Below, piece after piece: positions 7,013 through 7,163 of a DNA stretch of 7,163 bases; the first letter of the stretch is position 1; each line of letters begins with the position of its first letter. The notes under the pieces were generated by a model. The model did no database searches and was not told the DNA's origin. It worked only from the letters and a program-made list of their open reading frames with translations. Origin of the DNA: JBLIDK01 sp047632595 (GTDB lineage Bacteria; Bacteroidota; Bacteroidia; Sphingobacteriales; Sphingobacteriaceae); the NCBI GenBank assembly GCA_047632595.1, contig JBLIDK010000071.1, positions 1 to 7,163 of the forward strand. Direction: 5' to 3'. Both the position numbers and the translations under genes were made by a program.

Positions 7013-7163
7013 TTATTTACTTTTTTTAGATTTTTGATGGTCAAGTGCAGCGTGTACAAATTGACGGAATAATGGGTGAGGGTTGGTTACCGTACTTTTT
7101 AATTCTGGGTGAAATTGAGTACCAACAAACCAAGGGTGTTCTTTTAGCTCAATAATTTCAACT
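7013..7163 (-). CDS. pyrG: CTP synthase, C-terminal end (5' part outside window)
   Basis: Only the last 49 codons and the TAA stop (7013-7015) are present. CTP synthase makes CTP from UTP, ATP and glutamine in the cytoplasm. The visible part is the end of its class I glutamine amidotransferase domain. The motif FVGTQFHPELKS (fragment residues 12-23) contains the His and Glu of the Cys-His-Glu glutaminase triad, and NPHPLFRQFVHAA follows as in other PyrG proteins. The tail is short and lysine-rich. Other amidotransferases share the HPE motif, but the F-H-P-E-L-K-S/N-P-H-P-L-F combination and the yidC neighbour point clearly to PyrG. It is the upstream gene of the cluster with yidC. Confidence 0.96.
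   Translation of the reverse strand, partial: VEIIELKEHPWFVGTQFHPELKSTVTNPHPLFRQFVHAALDHQKSKKSK

Noticed and set aside
6998..7020. Terminator or promoter between pyrG and yidC
   Set aside because: The gap is only 12 bases, with no hairpin and no room for a promoter. The T/A-rich stretch is the lysine-rich end of pyrG.

Overview
The window looks like an AT-rich chromosome segment from a member of the Bacteroidota, most likely Flavobacteriales. The evidence is a Bacteroidota-type YidC directly downstream of the CTP synthase gene, a DUF6438-type protein, a very large secreted protein built from SprB-like/PKD-like modules, a lipoprotein signal ending in T-S-C, and the near absence of Shine-Dalgarno sequences. 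The lineage is an inference from these protein types, not from a marker-gene tree.

Layout: (1) 1-3386, minus strand: the first 1128 codons of a giant modular surface or secreted protein. Its 5' end is complete and its 3' end lies outside the window. (2) 3387-4045: a 659-base, AT-rich region between two divergently transcribed genes. It holds no convincing intact gene, but contains a stranded signal-peptide-like mini-ORF, a run of seven G and two weak inverted repeats. (3) 4046-4609, plus strand: a predicted lipoprotein with a DinB-like metal-binding fold. (4) 4606-7163, minus strand: a compact cluster in the order pyrG (C-terminal end only), yidC, DUF6438-like protein, with gaps of 12 and 4 bases. 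The DinB-like gene and the DUF6438-like gene converge, and their stop codons overlap by four bases.

How the genes relate: pyrG (CTP synthesis) and yidC (inner-membrane protein insertion) are housekeeping genes that appear to be co-transcribed, and the DUF6438-like exported protein probably rides on the same transcript. The giant protein is expected to cross the inner membrane by Sec and then be secreted, probably by the type IX system. The C-terminal sorting domain that would prove this is beyond the window edge. The DinB-like lipoprotein is a single gene of unknown role.

I saw no RNA genes, CRISPR arrays, insertion sequences, phage genes or obvious defence system. The most notable points are the regular one-cysteine-pair-per-module architecture of the giant protein, the lipid-anchored DinB-like protein, and the possible gene remnant in the intergenic region. 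I do not see clear evidence of a new multi-gene system.
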